From assembly GCF_015291665.1 (NCBI RefSeq), contig NZ_CP030048.1:62001-126000 (forward strand): DNA of 64,000 bases, written 5' to 3'. The position numbers and the translations under genes were made by a program. This DNA comes from Bradyrhizobium sp. CCBAU 53338. Lineage in GTDB: Bacteria; Pseudomonadota; Alphaproteobacteria; Rhizobiales; Xanthobacteraceae. Shown piece by piece: positions 18,945-28,800 of the stretch. The number at the start of each line of letters is the position of its first letter. Within the stretch, counting starts at the first letter, position 1. The notes below the pieces were generated by a model. It worked only from the letters and a program-made list of their open reading frames with translations. It ran no database searches and was not told where the DNA came from.

Positions 18945-20165
18945 TCAGGTCTGTTGTTGTTGGGGCTGTGGACCCTGGGGGCAACGCGCAGCGTTGTCCC
19001 CAAGTCCACGGCCTTTGCGTTTAGGGCGTCGCAGTTCGTCTGCATGGTGAGCGATGGTGCCGAGCGTGATCGGGCCGTAGCTGACTATCCAGCCATCTTC
19101 AGCTTCAGCCAGGCCGACCGGCTCACCCGCCAGAGCTGCGGTGATGTAGATGAACTTGCCGTCGAGTTTGATCTCTCCGTTGTGCCGAACCCGGCGCACC
19201 TCCCGATCTCCATACTCCGGCGAGCGCAGGATGCCGTCGAAGCGTCGCGGTGAAGCTCGATAGCGCTCGGCCGGCGTCGCATCGTCGAGTGACTGGTGCG
19301 GACGTTCTTCGTTGTAGAGCCGCTGGAAGCTGCGTAGTCGCTTCAGTTGTTCGCGCATGCTGTGCGCCGGCGGATTGGCCACATCCTGCAACAGAGTGAG
19401 ATGCATGCGCTCGTGACGGCCGTTCTGCTGCGGCTTGCCCGGGGCAATGCGTTCCGGCGTCACGCCGGCCTTGATCAGTTTCACCGACAGTTGCGACAGC
19501 CCGCCCGCGCCGGTCGACGCAAAGGGAGAGCCGTTGTCCGACCGCAGGTAACGGGGCAGCCCGAACTCGCGGAAGGCCGCATCCAGCACCGGCCAGACAT
19601 GGTCGGTATCCGTCCGGGAGAGGGCCTGGCAGCGCAACAGGTAGCGGCTATGAGCGTCGGTCAACGTCAGCGGTTCACACCGCTTGCCGTCGCCGGTCAG
19701 GAACCAACCCTTGAAGTCGATGCACCAGACGTCGTTGGCGGCCTCGCAACCGGCAAACGGCGCACTCGATGGCGGGCTACGCCGGCGCAGCTTGCGCTTC
19801 ACCGTCAACCCCTCGCGGTCGAACAGCTCCCCGATCGTGCTCGTCGCCGGCCAAGCCGTTTTGGGCGCGGCGCGCTTCAAATAGGCCCGAACCTTCCTCG
19901 GCCCCCAGGTCGGATGTGCCCGACGCACCTCGAGGCAGCGCTCCGCGACCTTCGGGACAATTGCTTGCGGATGATGCGCCGGCGCTCGCGAACGGTCGAG
20001 CAGACCGGCAACCCCTTCCTCTTCGAAGCGCGCCAGCCACTTGTATCCAATCCGGCGGCTTACATCGAACCGCCGGCAGATCGCGGCAAACGACTCCTCG
20101 CCCTTCTCAACCGCCACCATAAAGCGCATCCGCTCTTCCACGGCACAGGTCTCCTTCCAACCCAT
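18945..20165 (-). CDS. IS481-family transposase (integrase core)
   Basis: 406 residues. The N-terminal helix-turn-helix region is about 10-60 (FAAICRRFDVSRRIGYKWL), followed by a second HTH near 65-130. The rve/DDE core carries Asp in VWCIDFKGWF, Asp in RSDNGSPF and Glu in NGRHERMHL. YNEERPHQSLDDATPAERY is the usual IS481 C-terminal core signature. The reading frame is complete and all three catalytic acids are present, so the element could be active. Confidence 0.92.
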   Translation of the reverse strand: MGWKETCAVEERMRFMVAVEKGEESFAAICRRFDVSRRIGYKWLARFEEEGVAGLLDRSRAPAHHPQAIVPKVAERCLEVRRAHPTWGPRKVRAYLKRAAPKTAWPATSTIGELFDREGLTVKRKLRRRSPPSSAPFAGCEAANDVWCIDFKGWFLTGDGKRCEPLTLTDAHSRYLLRCQALSRTDTDHVWPVLDAAFREFGLPRYLRSDNGSPFASTGAGGLSQLSVKLIKAGVTPERIAPGKPQQNGRHERMHLTLLQDVANPPAHSMREQLKRLRSFQRLYNEERPHQSLDDATPAERYRASPRRFDGILRSPEYGDREVRRVRHNGEIKLDGKFIYITAALAGEPVGLAEAEDGWIVSYGPITLGTIAHHADELRRPKRKGRGLGDNAARCPQGPQPQQQQT

Positions 20166-20195
20166 CGGCAGGGTCCTCCCTGCCGACAGTTGACC

Positions 20196-20240
20196 TGTTA
20201 CCCATGTCGCCGGTCTATTCTGTTACCCATGTAGCCGGTT
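20196..20240 (-). repeat. Right terminal inverted repeat of the IS
   Basis: Its complement starts AACCGGCTACATGGGTAACA, mirroring the left end with six mismatches over 45 bases. Confidence 0.75.
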
Positions 20241-20300
20241 AGGACCCCCTAGCCCTCCCCCACAAGGGGAGAGGGAACGCACCTCCGTTGGAGCGTGATC

Positions 20301-20463
20301 GAGTCTCATCCCGTCAACGCTAACACCCGGCATCTCCAACCGAATCATCCGCAGAATTACGTGAGGGCGGAACCCGCGCCCGGCATTTTTGTGGGACCGC
20401 CTTTGCGTTCACGGTCTGGACTCTTACCGGTGGAGTCGCGGTGAGGGTATTGTCGTTTGATTC
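20301..20463. promoter_or_regulatory. Cluster of five GANTC sites before divL
   Basis: GANTC occurs at 20301, 20342, 20419, 20433 and 20459 within 163 bases upstream of divL; about one per 256 bases is expected by chance. CcrM methylates GANTC in Alphaproteobacteria and GcrA reads the methylation state at cell-cycle promoters. A regulatory role here is inference. Confidence 0.45.
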
Positions 20464-20514
20464 GCGCACGACGGGGGTCGCAGCGCGGTCAATTCGTGCG
20501 GTCTTGGGGCAACT

Positions 20515-23019
20515 ATGTCAGGCGTGATCGTGTCGATGCGTCGGACGCTGCTGTCGTGCACCTCGCTGGTGCGCAACAGCTTGTTGGGAGGCGCTCTCGC
20601 AGCGCTGCTGCCGGCTGAGCCGGCTGATGCCGCCGACCTTGTCGACACACTTTCGATATTGCTGGATTTCAACCGGCAGGAGCTCGCGGTGCTCGCCACC
20701 GCGCTGGCCCTGCTCGGCTTCACGGTCGTGGCCGCGATCCTGTTGATGCGAACGCGCGTGCGCACCGCCAAGAACGAGGCGGGGCTGCGCTTGCGGATTC
20801 GGGAACTCCAGTTGCAGGCCGACCGCTTCGGCGCGCTGCTGTTCGCCGAGCCGCAGGTGCTGATCTCCTGGCCGGCCGGCGACAATCGCGCGCAGATCTC
20901 GGGCGATATCTCGATGGTGCTGCCGCGCGATTCGTCGCCGCAGCGCGTGCTCGCGTTTGGAACCTGGCTGCCGCCGGAACCGGCACTGCAGATGGATCAC
21001 GCCGTCGACGGCTTGCGCGAGCGCGGCGACGGCTTCCAGCTCACGCTGACCACCGCCAACGGCCACACGCTGGAAGCGATCGGCCGCGCCATCGGCGGCC
21101 AGGCCATTGTCCGGATTCGCGAATTGTCCGGCCTGCGGCGCGATCTGGCCGAGACCAATCTGCGCTACAAGGCACTCTCCGACGAGACCGAGATGCTGCG
21201 CGGCTTCGCCGCTGCCGCGCCATGGCCGATCTGGGCCAAGAGCGGGAACGGCGCGCTGGTCTTCGCCAACCCCGCCTATGTCCGCGCGACGGAAGCGACC
21301 AGCATCATCGACGCCCAGGAGCGCAGGCTCGAGCTGCTCGACAGCGCCGACCGCGCCGCGATGGAGCGCAGCCTGAAGGAGGCAGCTCACTTCACCTCGC
21401 GGCTGCCGATCGTGATCGGCGGCGAGCGGCGCATGTACGATGTGCGGGCCGCCAATGTCGGCCACGGCAGCGTCGGCGTCGCCATCGACGCATCGGAGGC
21501 GGACGCGCTGAGCGCGGCGCTGGTGCGGATGGCGGAAGCGCATCGCCGCACCCTCGACCAGCTCTCTTCCGGCGTGGCCGTGTTCGACGGCCAGCGCCGG
21601 CTCGCCTTCTACAACGATTCCTACCGGCGGCTGTGGGACCTCGACCGCACCTTCCTCGACGCCCACCCTGACGATTCCAGCGTGCTCGACCGGCTCCGCG
21701 CCGCGCGCAAATTGCAGGAGCAGCCGGACTTCCGCGCCTGGAAGGCCAAGCTGCACGAGGCCTACCGCGCGGTCGAAGCCGCCAAGGACACCTGGTATTT
21801 GCCCGACGGTCGCGCGCTGTCCGTCGTCACCACGCCCAACCCCGAAGGCGGCGTCACCTACCTGTTCGACGACGTCACCGAGAGCCTCGAGCTGGCCCGT
21901 CGCTTCGACGGCATGATCCGGGTCCAGCGCGAGACCCTCGACAGCCTCGCCGAGGGCGTCGCCGTGTTCGGCAGCAACGGCAAGGCGCAGCTGTTCAATC
22001 CGGCCTTCCTGCGGATGTGGAAGCTGTCGAACGACGCCATGCGCGAGGAGCCGCACATCCAGACCGTCGAGGGCTGGTGCCACCAGCTGTTCGACGACCC
22101 GCTCGTCTGGCGCCAGATCCGCGAAGCCATCACCTCGATCGAGAATCGCGCCGACGTGCCGCTGAAGCTGGAGCGCAAGGACGGCAGCGTGCTCGACGGC
22201 ATGATCCGTCCGCTGCATGACGGCGCGACCATGCTGACGTTCCTCGACATCACCGACACCGAGAATGTCGAGCGCGCGCTGCGCGAGCGCAACGAGGCGC
22301 TGGAAGCCGCCGACCAGATGAAGGTGGATTTCGTCCACCACGTCTCCTACGAGCTGCGCTCGCCGCTCACCACCATCATCGGCTTCGCTCATTTCCTCAG
22401 CGACCCCTCGACCGGACCGCTGACGCCGAAGCAGGCCGAATATCTCGACTACGTCACCAAATCGACCAACGCGCTGCTGGCGCTGACCAACAACATTCTC
22501 GATCTCGCCACCATCGACGCCGGCGCCATGAAGCTGGAGCTCGGCCCGGTCGACGTCAGCAAGACCATCGAACTCGCCGCCGAAGGTATCCAGGACCGGC
22601 TCGCCACCGACCGCATCCGCCTCAAGGTCGAGATCGCACCCGATGTCGGCAGCTTCATAGGCGACGAGAAGCGCGTGGTGCAGGTGCTCTATAACCTCCT
22701 CGCCAACGCCGTCGGCTTCTCGCCGCCTGACTCCACCGTCGGCATCAGTGCGCGCCGCACCGACCGCAGCGTGGTCTTCATTGTGACAGATTCCGGACCT
22801 GGAATACCCGCCGACATGAAGGACAAGGTGTTCAACTGGTTCGAAAGCCGCTCGCAGGGCTCGCGTCATCGCGGCGCCGGGCTCGGGCTGTCGCTGGTGC
22901 GCTCCTTCGTCGAGCTGCATGGCGGCAAGGTGCAGGTGGATTCGATCGTCGGCAAGGGCACGGTCGTGATCTGCGATTTCCCGACCGACCAGGCGGCGCA
23001 TCGCGACGCCGCCGAATGA
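20515..23019 (+). CDS. divL: DivL-like cell-cycle pseudokinase with Tyr in place of the phospho-His
   Basis: In Caulobacter DivL modulates CckA and so the CtrA cell-cycle relay. 834 residues. A hydrophobic N terminus is followed by a clear membrane segment at about 57-78 and then by PAS-like domains around 235-330, 345-450 and 470-580. The HisKA-like dimerisation helices begin near 600 and the HATPase domain spans about 705-825 (N box NLLANAVGFSP, DSGPGIP, GAGLGLSL). The H-box reads VSYELRSPL, so Tyr612 replaces the phospho-accepting His, the hallmark of DivL. Its stop overlaps the next gene, a tsaE fusion, an order I recall from Caulobacter. Confidence 0.88.
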   Translation: MSGVIVSMRRTLLSCTSLVRNSLLGGALAALLPAEPADAADLVDTLSILLDFNRQELAVLATALALLGFTVVAAILLMRTRVRTAKNEAGLRLRIRELQLQADRFGALLFAEPQVLISWPAGDNRAQISGDISMVLPRDSSPQRVLAFGTWLPPEPALQMDHAVDGLRERGDGFQLTLTTANGHTLEAIGRAIGGQAIVRIRELSGLRRDLAETNLRYKALSDETEMLRGFAAAAPWPIWAKSGNGALVFANPAYVRATEATSIIDAQERRLELLDSADRAAMERSLKEAAHFTSRLPIVIGGERRMYDVRAANVGHGSVGVAIDASEADALSAALVRMAEAHRRTLDQLSSGVAVFDGQRRLAFYNDSYRRLWDLDRTFLDAHPDDSSVLDRLRAARKLQEQPDFRAWKAKLHEAYRAVEAAKDTWYLPDGRALSVVTTPNPEGGVTYLFDDVTESLELARRFDGMIRVQRETLDSLAEGVAVFGSNGKAQLFNPAFLRMWKLSNDAMREEPHIQTVEGWCHQLFDDPLVWRQIREAITSIENRADVPLKLERKDGSVLDGMIRPLHDGATMLTFLDITDTENVERALRERNEALEAADQMKVDFVHHVSYELRSPLTTIIGFAHFLSDPSTGPLTPKQAEYLDYVTKSTNALLALTNNILDLATIDAGAMKLELGPVDVSKTIELAAEGIQDRLATDRIRLKVEIAPDVGSFIGDEKRVVQVLYNLLANAVGFSPPDSTVGISARRTDRSVVFIVTDSGPGIPADMKDKVFNWFESRSQGSRHRGAGLGLSLVRSFVELHGGKVQVDSIVGKGTVVICDFPTDQAAHRDAAE

Positions 23020-24536
23020 GCGAGCCCACCAAACTCTCCGTCGCGCTTGTCAACGAGACGGCCACCGCGCAATTGATGGCCGATCTCGCTTTGCTGGTCG
23101 GTCCCGGCGACACCATCACGCTGACAGGCGATCTCGGCGCCGGCAAGACGGCCGCGGCCCGCAGCCTGATCCGCTATCTCGCCGGCGACGACGAGCTGGA
23201 AGTGCCGAGCCCGACCTTCACGCTGGTGCAGGGCTACGAGCTCGCAGCCTTTGCGGTGATGCATGCCGATCTCTATCGCGTCGAGGACGAGAGCGAACTC
23301 GAGGAGATCGGGCTGTCGCCGCTGCCGGACGCGACGCTGGTTCTGATCGAATGGCCCGAGCGTGCGCCGTCCGCGATGCCGGAAGATCGCATCGACATCG
23401 CCCTGACGCATCGCCCTGCGCTCGGCTCGAATGCACGCGCCGCCGACATCACAGGTTACGGCAAGAGCGCGGCGACGGTTGCGCGGCTGAAGACGCTGCG
23501 CGAATTCCTCGAAGTGTCGGGCTATATCGATGCGACGCGCAAGCGCATGGCCGGAGACGCCTCGACGCGCTCCTATGCGCGGCTGATCCGCGACGACGGC
23601 GTCGTCATCCTCATGAACTCGCCGCAGCGCCCCGACGGCGCCGCGATCTACAATGGCAAGTCCTACAGCGCCGCGGTGCATCTGGCGGAAAACATCAAGC
23701 CGTTCGTCGCCGTGGACGAAGGCCTGCGCGCCGCGGGGATCTCGGCGCCGAAGATCCATCATTTCGATCTCGACCACGGCTTCCTGATCTCGGAGGATTT
23801 CGGCAGCGAAGGCGTGATCGAAGGCGATCCGCCGCGGCCGATCACGGAGCGCTATGAGGCCGCGACCGACGTGCTGGCCGCGCTGCACGGCAAGACGCTG
23901 CCGGAAACGCTGCCGCTGGACGGGCAGGCCTACACCATTCCCGCTTGGGACACCGACGCGCTGCTGATTGAAATCGGTCTGATGCCGGAATGGTATCTGC
24001 CCGACCGCAACGCGCCGCTGAGCGACGAGAGGCGCGCGGAATTCTTTGCGATGTGGCGCGAGCTGCTGAAGAAGCCGCTCGCCGCACCGAAAACCTGGAT
24101 CATCCGCGACTACCACTCGCCCAATCTGATCTGGCTTGCGGATCGGACCGGCATGGCGCGCGTCGGCGTGATCGACTTCCAGGACACCGTGCTCGGGCCG
24201 CACTCCTATGACGTGGTGTCGCTGCTTCAGGACGCGCGCATCGACGTGCCTGAGACCCTCGAGCTGACGCTGCTGTCGCGCTACATCAAGGCGCGCCGCA
24301 CCGATGATGCGAGCTTCGATGCGGCCGGCTTCGCCGAGCTCTATGCCATCATGTCGGCGCAGCGCAACACGCGTCTGCTCGGCACCTTCGCCCGGCTCAA
24401 CCGCCGCGACGGCAAGCCGCATTACCTGCGCCACCAGCCGCGGATCTGGACCTATCTCCAGCGCTCCCTCGCCCATCCCGCGCTCGCGCATCTGCGCGAC
24501 TGGTACATCGCAAACGTGCCGCCGCCGCGATCCTGA
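23016..24536 (+). CDS. TsaE-AmgK fusion: t6A ATPase plus N-acetylmuramate kinase-like domain
   Basis: 506 residues with two enzymes in one chain. Residues 1-150 are TsaE (Walker A TGDLGAGKTAAARS, then SPTFTLVQGY and HADLYR), the ATPase needed for the tRNA t6A37 modification. From about 165 to the end is an aminoglycoside-phosphotransferase-fold kinase with RDYHSPNLIW and VIDFQDTVLGP. Because murU lies nearby, the kinase domain is most likely AmgK, which phosphorylates N-acetylmuramate at C1 in peptidoglycan recycling. The start overlaps the divL stop by four bases. Confidence 0.9.
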   Translation: MSEPTKLSVALVNETATAQLMADLALLVGPGDTITLTGDLGAGKTAAARSLIRYLAGDDELEVPSPTFTLVQGYELAAFAVMHADLYRVEDESELEEIGLSPLPDATLVLIEWPERAPSAMPEDRIDIALTHRPALGSNARAADITGYGKSAATVARLKTLREFLEVSGYIDATRKRMAGDASTRSYARLIRDDGVVILMNSPQRPDGAAIYNGKSYSAAVHLAENIKPFVAVDEGLRAAGISAPKIHHFDLDHGFLISEDFGSEGVIEGDPPRPITERYEAATDVLAALHGKTLPETLPLDGQAYTIPAWDTDALLIEIGLMPEWYLPDRNAPLSDERRAEFFAMWRELLKKPLAAPKTWIIRDYHSPNLIWLADRTGMARVGVIDFQDTVLGPHSYDVVSLLQDARIDVPETLELTLLSRYIKARRTDDASFDAAGFAELYAIMSAQRNTRLLGTFARLNRRDGKPHYLRHQPRIWTYLQRSLAHPALAHLRDWYIANVPPPRS

Positions 24537-24623
24537 GCCGGAACCGGTTTACCAGCCGTTAGCCATCGCATCAGTATGATCGGCCGCGGGCAGCCGGACA
24601 AAGACGGGGCTGGAGCGGGGCAG

Positions 24624-24941
24624 ATGGCGGTCAAGACGGACCAGCGCGGGAACAACAGGGTTGTGTTCGAACGTGGGATTGCGGCCCAGATGATGGGCAT
24701 CGACGGCACCTGGCGGCGCGAATGCACCATGGAGGACGTCTCCGAGACCGGCGCCAAGCTGACCATCGACGGCTCGGTCGAAGGCCTGCACCTGAAGGAA
24801 TTCTTTCTGCTGCTGTCCTCGACCGGACTTGCGTACCGGCGCTGCGAACTGGCCTGGGTGAATGGCGACCAGATCGGCGTCAATTTCCTGAAAGTCGGCG
24901 ACAAGAAGAAAAAGGCGCGTTCCACAGCCGTGAGTGCGTGA
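24624..24941 (+). CDS. PilZ-domain protein
   Basis: 105 residues from ATG 24624; the frame is open from ATG 24576, which would add 16 Gly/Asp-rich residues. The compact domain contains NRVVFERGIAAQMMG and DVSETGAKLTIDG, the latter matching the D/NxSxxG part of PilZ. The RxxxR part of the c-di-GMP site is not obvious, so ligand binding is uncertain. It lies between the amgK and murU parts of the recycling pathway, probably without a functional link. Confidence 0.75.
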   Translation: MAVKTDQRGNNRVVFERGIAAQMMGIDGTWRRECTMEDVSETGAKLTIDGSVEGLHLKEFFLLLSSTGLAYRRCELAWVNGDQIGVNFLKVGDKKKKARSTAVSA

Positions 24942-25064
24942 GCGCAACACACGTCGCACAACCGTCACGGCGGGTGGCTAAGGCCGTCGAGATGCGGTGC
25001 GGCTGATCCCGGCCCGTGCTAGGATTGCTGCAAACGCGAATTTGAGGTTCGAGAAAGCTCAAGC

Positions 25065-25787
25065 ATGTCCGTCAAACCGACCAAAGCCATGGTGCTCGCC
25101 GCAGGGTTCGGCCTGCGCATGCGTCCGCTGACGGACAAGATGCCGAAGCCGATGGTGCCGGTGGCCGGCCAGCCGCTGCTCGACCACGTGCTCGACAAGC
25201 TCGGCCAGGCCGGCGTCACCGACGCGGTCGTCAACGTGCACTATCTGCCGGACCAGATCATCCAGCACACCGCAACGCGCCAGCACCCGCGCGTGACCAT
25301 CTCGGACGAGCGCGACCAGGTGCTCGGCACCGGCGGCGGCGTGGTCAAGGCGCTGCCGCTGCTCGGCGATGCGCCGTTCTTCCACGTCAATTCCGACACG
25401 CTGTGGATCGACGGCGTCCGCTCCAACCTGACGCGGCTCGCGGAAAATTTCGACCCTGCAAGCATGGACATCCTGCTGCTGATGGCGCCGACGGCGACCA
25501 GCATCGGCTATAGCGGCCGCGGCGATTACGGCATGCTGCCGGACGGGAGCCTGCGCAAGCGCAAGGAAAAAGAGATCGTCCCGTTCGTCTATGCGGGCGC
25601 GGCCATCCTGTCGCCGAAGATCTTCGAAGGCGCGCCGCAGGGCGAGTTCTCGCTGACGAAGATGTTCGACCGCGCCAATGAGCAGGAGCGCCTGTTCGGC
25701 CTCCGCCTCGACGGCGTCTGGATGCATGTCGGCACGCCCGACGCAGTCCAGGCCGCGGAAGAGGCGTTCCTGGAGAGCGTCGCGTAA
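25065..25787 (+). CDS. murU: N-acetylmuramate 1-phosphate uridylyltransferase MurU
   Basis: Converts MurNAc-1-phosphate to UDP-MurNAc, bypassing de novo MurNAc synthesis. 240 residues, a single nucleotidyltransferase domain. The signature is MVLAAGFGLRMRPLTDKMPKP (split here: AGFGLRMRPLT and DKMPKPMVPVAG), followed by FHVNSDTLW for the metal-binding Asp. It is smaller than GlmU or RfbA and lacks their C-terminal domains. Together with the upstream AmgK domain it forms the recycling branch. Confidence 0.88.
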   Translation: MSVKPTKAMVLAAGFGLRMRPLTDKMPKPMVPVAGQPLLDHVLDKLGQAGVTDAVVNVHYLPDQIIQHTATRQHPRVTISDERDQVLGTGGGVVKALPLLGDAPFFHVNSDTLWIDGVRSNLTRLAENFDPASMDILLLMAPTATSIGYSGRGDYGMLPDGSLRKRKEKEIVPFVYAGAAILSPKIFEGAPQGEFSLTKMFDRANEQERLFGLRLDGVWMHVGTPDAVQAAEEAFLESVA

Positions 25788-25879
25788 GGTCGCGAACAGC
25801 GGGGACGACTTTCTCTCGCCCCATGACCATTTGAATCCGCCTGCCTATATTGGCGCCTGATCCCCGAATCAGGCAGCAC

Positions 25880-28800
25880 ATGCGCGTTTTCAGCGTTCCC
25901 CTCTCAGTTCCGTTCCTGCGCACCATCGTCGCGGCCCTGCTCGACGGGCGGCTGGTCGACGGATTCGAGGCGCGCAAGGAACCGGCGCGGCTGGCGGACG
26001 CCACGCTCTATCTGCCGACGCGGCGCGCCATGCGCGTCGTCCGCGAGATCTTCCTCGACGAAATGGCCGCGGACGCCGTGGTGCTGCCGCGCATCGTCGC
26101 GCTCGGCGACATCGACGAGGACGAGCTGGCCTTTGCCGACGAAGGCGAGCAGTTTTCCGGCGCAACGCCGCTCGACATTCCGCCGCGGCTCGGCGAGCTG
26201 GAGCGGCGGCTGACGCTGGCGCAACTCGTCGCCGCCTGGGCCAAGGGCCCGGTGCTGGCGCCGCTGGTGGTCGGCGGGCCCGCGTCGACGCTGGCATTGG
26301 CCGGCGACCTCGCCCGCCTGATCGACGACATGGTGACGCGCGGCGTCGCGTGGAGCGCGCTCGACGGCCTCGTGCCTGACATGCTCGATCGCTACTGGCA
26401 GCACTCGCTCGAATTCCTGCGCATCGCCCGCATCGCCTGGCCCAATCATCTCGCGGAGATCAACCGCATCGAGCCCGCGGCACGGCGCGATCTCCTGATC
26501 GCGGCGGAAGCCAAACGCCTGACTGCGCATCCGCATGGACCCGTGATCGCAGCCGGCTCCACCGGTTCGATGCCGGCCACCGCAAAGTTCTTGCATGCGG
26601 TCGCCTCGCTGCCGCACGGCGCCGTGGTGCTGCCGGGCCTCGACACCGATCTCGACGACGACGCCTGGCGGACGATCGGCGGCGTGCGCGATTCGCTCGG
26701 CAAGTTCGCGGAGCATCCGGCGTCGAATCATCCGCAATATGCGATGCATGCGCTGCTGGATCGCTTCGGCATCAAGCGCAGCGACGTCGAGATCCTGCAG
26801 CCGCCGGCGGACGGTGGCCGCGATCTGCTCGCGTCCGAATCGATGCGGCCGTCGGCGAACACGGAAGTCTGGCACGACCGCCTGAAGCAACCTGACGTCG
26901 CCGCGAAGATCGCGGGGGGCATGACAAATCTCGCAGTCGTCGAGGCGCCCAATCCGGAAATGGAAGCGCTCGCGATCGCCATCGCGATGCGCGAGGCGCA
27001 GCATCTCGACAAATCAGCGGCGCTGGTGACGCCGGATCGTGCGCTGGCGCGGCGCGTGATCGCCGCGCTGACCCGATGGGATCTCGCCTTCGACGATTCC
27101 GGCGGCGACGTGCTGATGGAAACCTCCGCGGGCGTGTTTGCACGGCAGGCGGCCGAGGCTGCGACCAGGGGACTGGAACCACCGACGCTGCTGGCGATGC
27201 TGAAGCATCCGCTGTGCCGGCTCGGCCGTGCGCCCGGCGCGTGGAAGCTGGCGATCGAGGGGCTCGAGCTCGCAGTCCTGCGCGGCCCGCGCCCGCCTGC
27301 GGGCACGGGTGGCCTGCTGCGCGAATTCAACCGCTTTCGCGAGGAGCTGGCCAAGCTCTGGCGCAAGGAGGTTTCTGCGCTGCACGCCGCCGAACCTCGC
27401 GCACGCCTCGAGGCCGAGGATCTCGATCGCATCCAGGCGCTGATCGAGGCCTTGCAGAAGGCCTTGGCTCCGATCGAGAGCCTGGCGTCGTCGAGGCCGT
27501 TCGACTTCGCCGAGCTCGCACATCGGCATCGCGAGATCATGATCGAGCTGTCGCGCGACGAGCAGGGCATCCCGCTCGCCTTCGAGGAGCGCGAAGGCCT
27601 CGCGCTCGCCGGCGCCTTCGACGATCTCCTGCGCGGTGGCACCACCAGCGGCTTGATGGTGACGCTGCCCGACTATGCCGAACTGTTCCAGACCGCGTTC
27701 AGCGACCGCGCGGTGCGTCGGCGCGACAAGCCCGGCGCGCGCCTGCAGATCTACGGCCCGCTGGAATCGCGCCTGATGCAGGCCGACCGCGTCATCATCG
27801 GCGGCCTGATCGAGGGCGTGTGGCCGCCGGCGCCGCGGATCGATCCCTGGCTGAGCCGGCCGATGCGGCACGAGCTTGGTCTCGACCTGCCGGAGCGCCG
27901 TATCGGCCTCTCCGCGCACGACTTCGCGCAGCTGCTCGGCGGCGGCGAGGTGATCCTCACGCATTCCGCCAAAGCCGGCGGCGCTCCCGCGGTGGCCTCG
28001 CGCTTCCTGCACCGGCTCGAGGCCGTCGCCGGCGACGATCTCTGGAAGGCGGCGGTTCGCGCGGGCCAGAAATACTTGCAATTCGCGGGCGCACTGGACC
28101 AGCCCGCCAAGGTCGAGCCGATCGAGCAGCCGGAGCCGCGGCCACCGCGCGCGACGCGGCCGCTGCGGATGTCGGTGACCGCGATCGAGGACTGGCTGCG
28201 CGATCCCTACACGATCTACGCCAAGTACATCTTGCGGCTCGATGCACTCGATCCCGTGGACATGCCGCTGTCGGCCGCCGATCGCGGCTCGGCGATCCAC
28301 GATGCGCTCGGCGAGTTCACCGAGACATTCGCCACGCGCCTGCCCGATGATCCCGCCCGCGTGCTGCGCGCGATCGGCGAGAGATACTTCGCGCCGCTGA
28401 TGGAGCGGCCCGAGGCGCGCGCGCTGTGGTGGCCGCGCTTTCAGCGCATCGCGCAATGGTTCGGCGAGTGGGAGACGGCGCGGCGCGATGCGATCGAGGC
28501 GATTACCGCCGAGACCCGCGGCGAGATCTCGATCCCGCTCGACAGCGAGCGCAGCTTTAAGCTCACCGCCCGCGCCGACCGCATCGAGCGGCGCCAGGGC
28601 GGCGGCTACGCCATCCTCGACTACAAGACCGGGCAGCCGCCGACCGGCAAGCAGGTCCGCATGGGCCTGTCGCCGCAGCTGACCCTGGAGGCTGCGATCC
28701 TGCGCGAGGGTGGTTTCCCCGACATCGACGCCGGCGCGTCGGTCAGCCAGCTCGTCTACGTTCGTCTCAGCGGCAACAATCCGCCGGGCGAGGAGCGCAT

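Larger units (their letters stand above)
18885..20240. mobile_element. IS481-family insertion sequence, about 1.36 kb
   Basis: Bounded by imperfect 45-base terminal inverted repeats: 18885-18929 and the complement of 20196-20240, 39 of 45 positions matching. Each end holds two tandem copies of a 19-base unit of the form ACCGGCGACATGGGTAACA. The single transposase gene fills the interior on the minus strand. I found no clear target-site duplication. It lies between dut and divL and looks intact. Confidence 0.8.

Noticed and set aside
20518..23001. An 827-codon open frame antisense to divL
   Set aside because: It mirrors divL codon by codon, has no recognisable domain, and such long antisense frames are usual in GC-rich genes.
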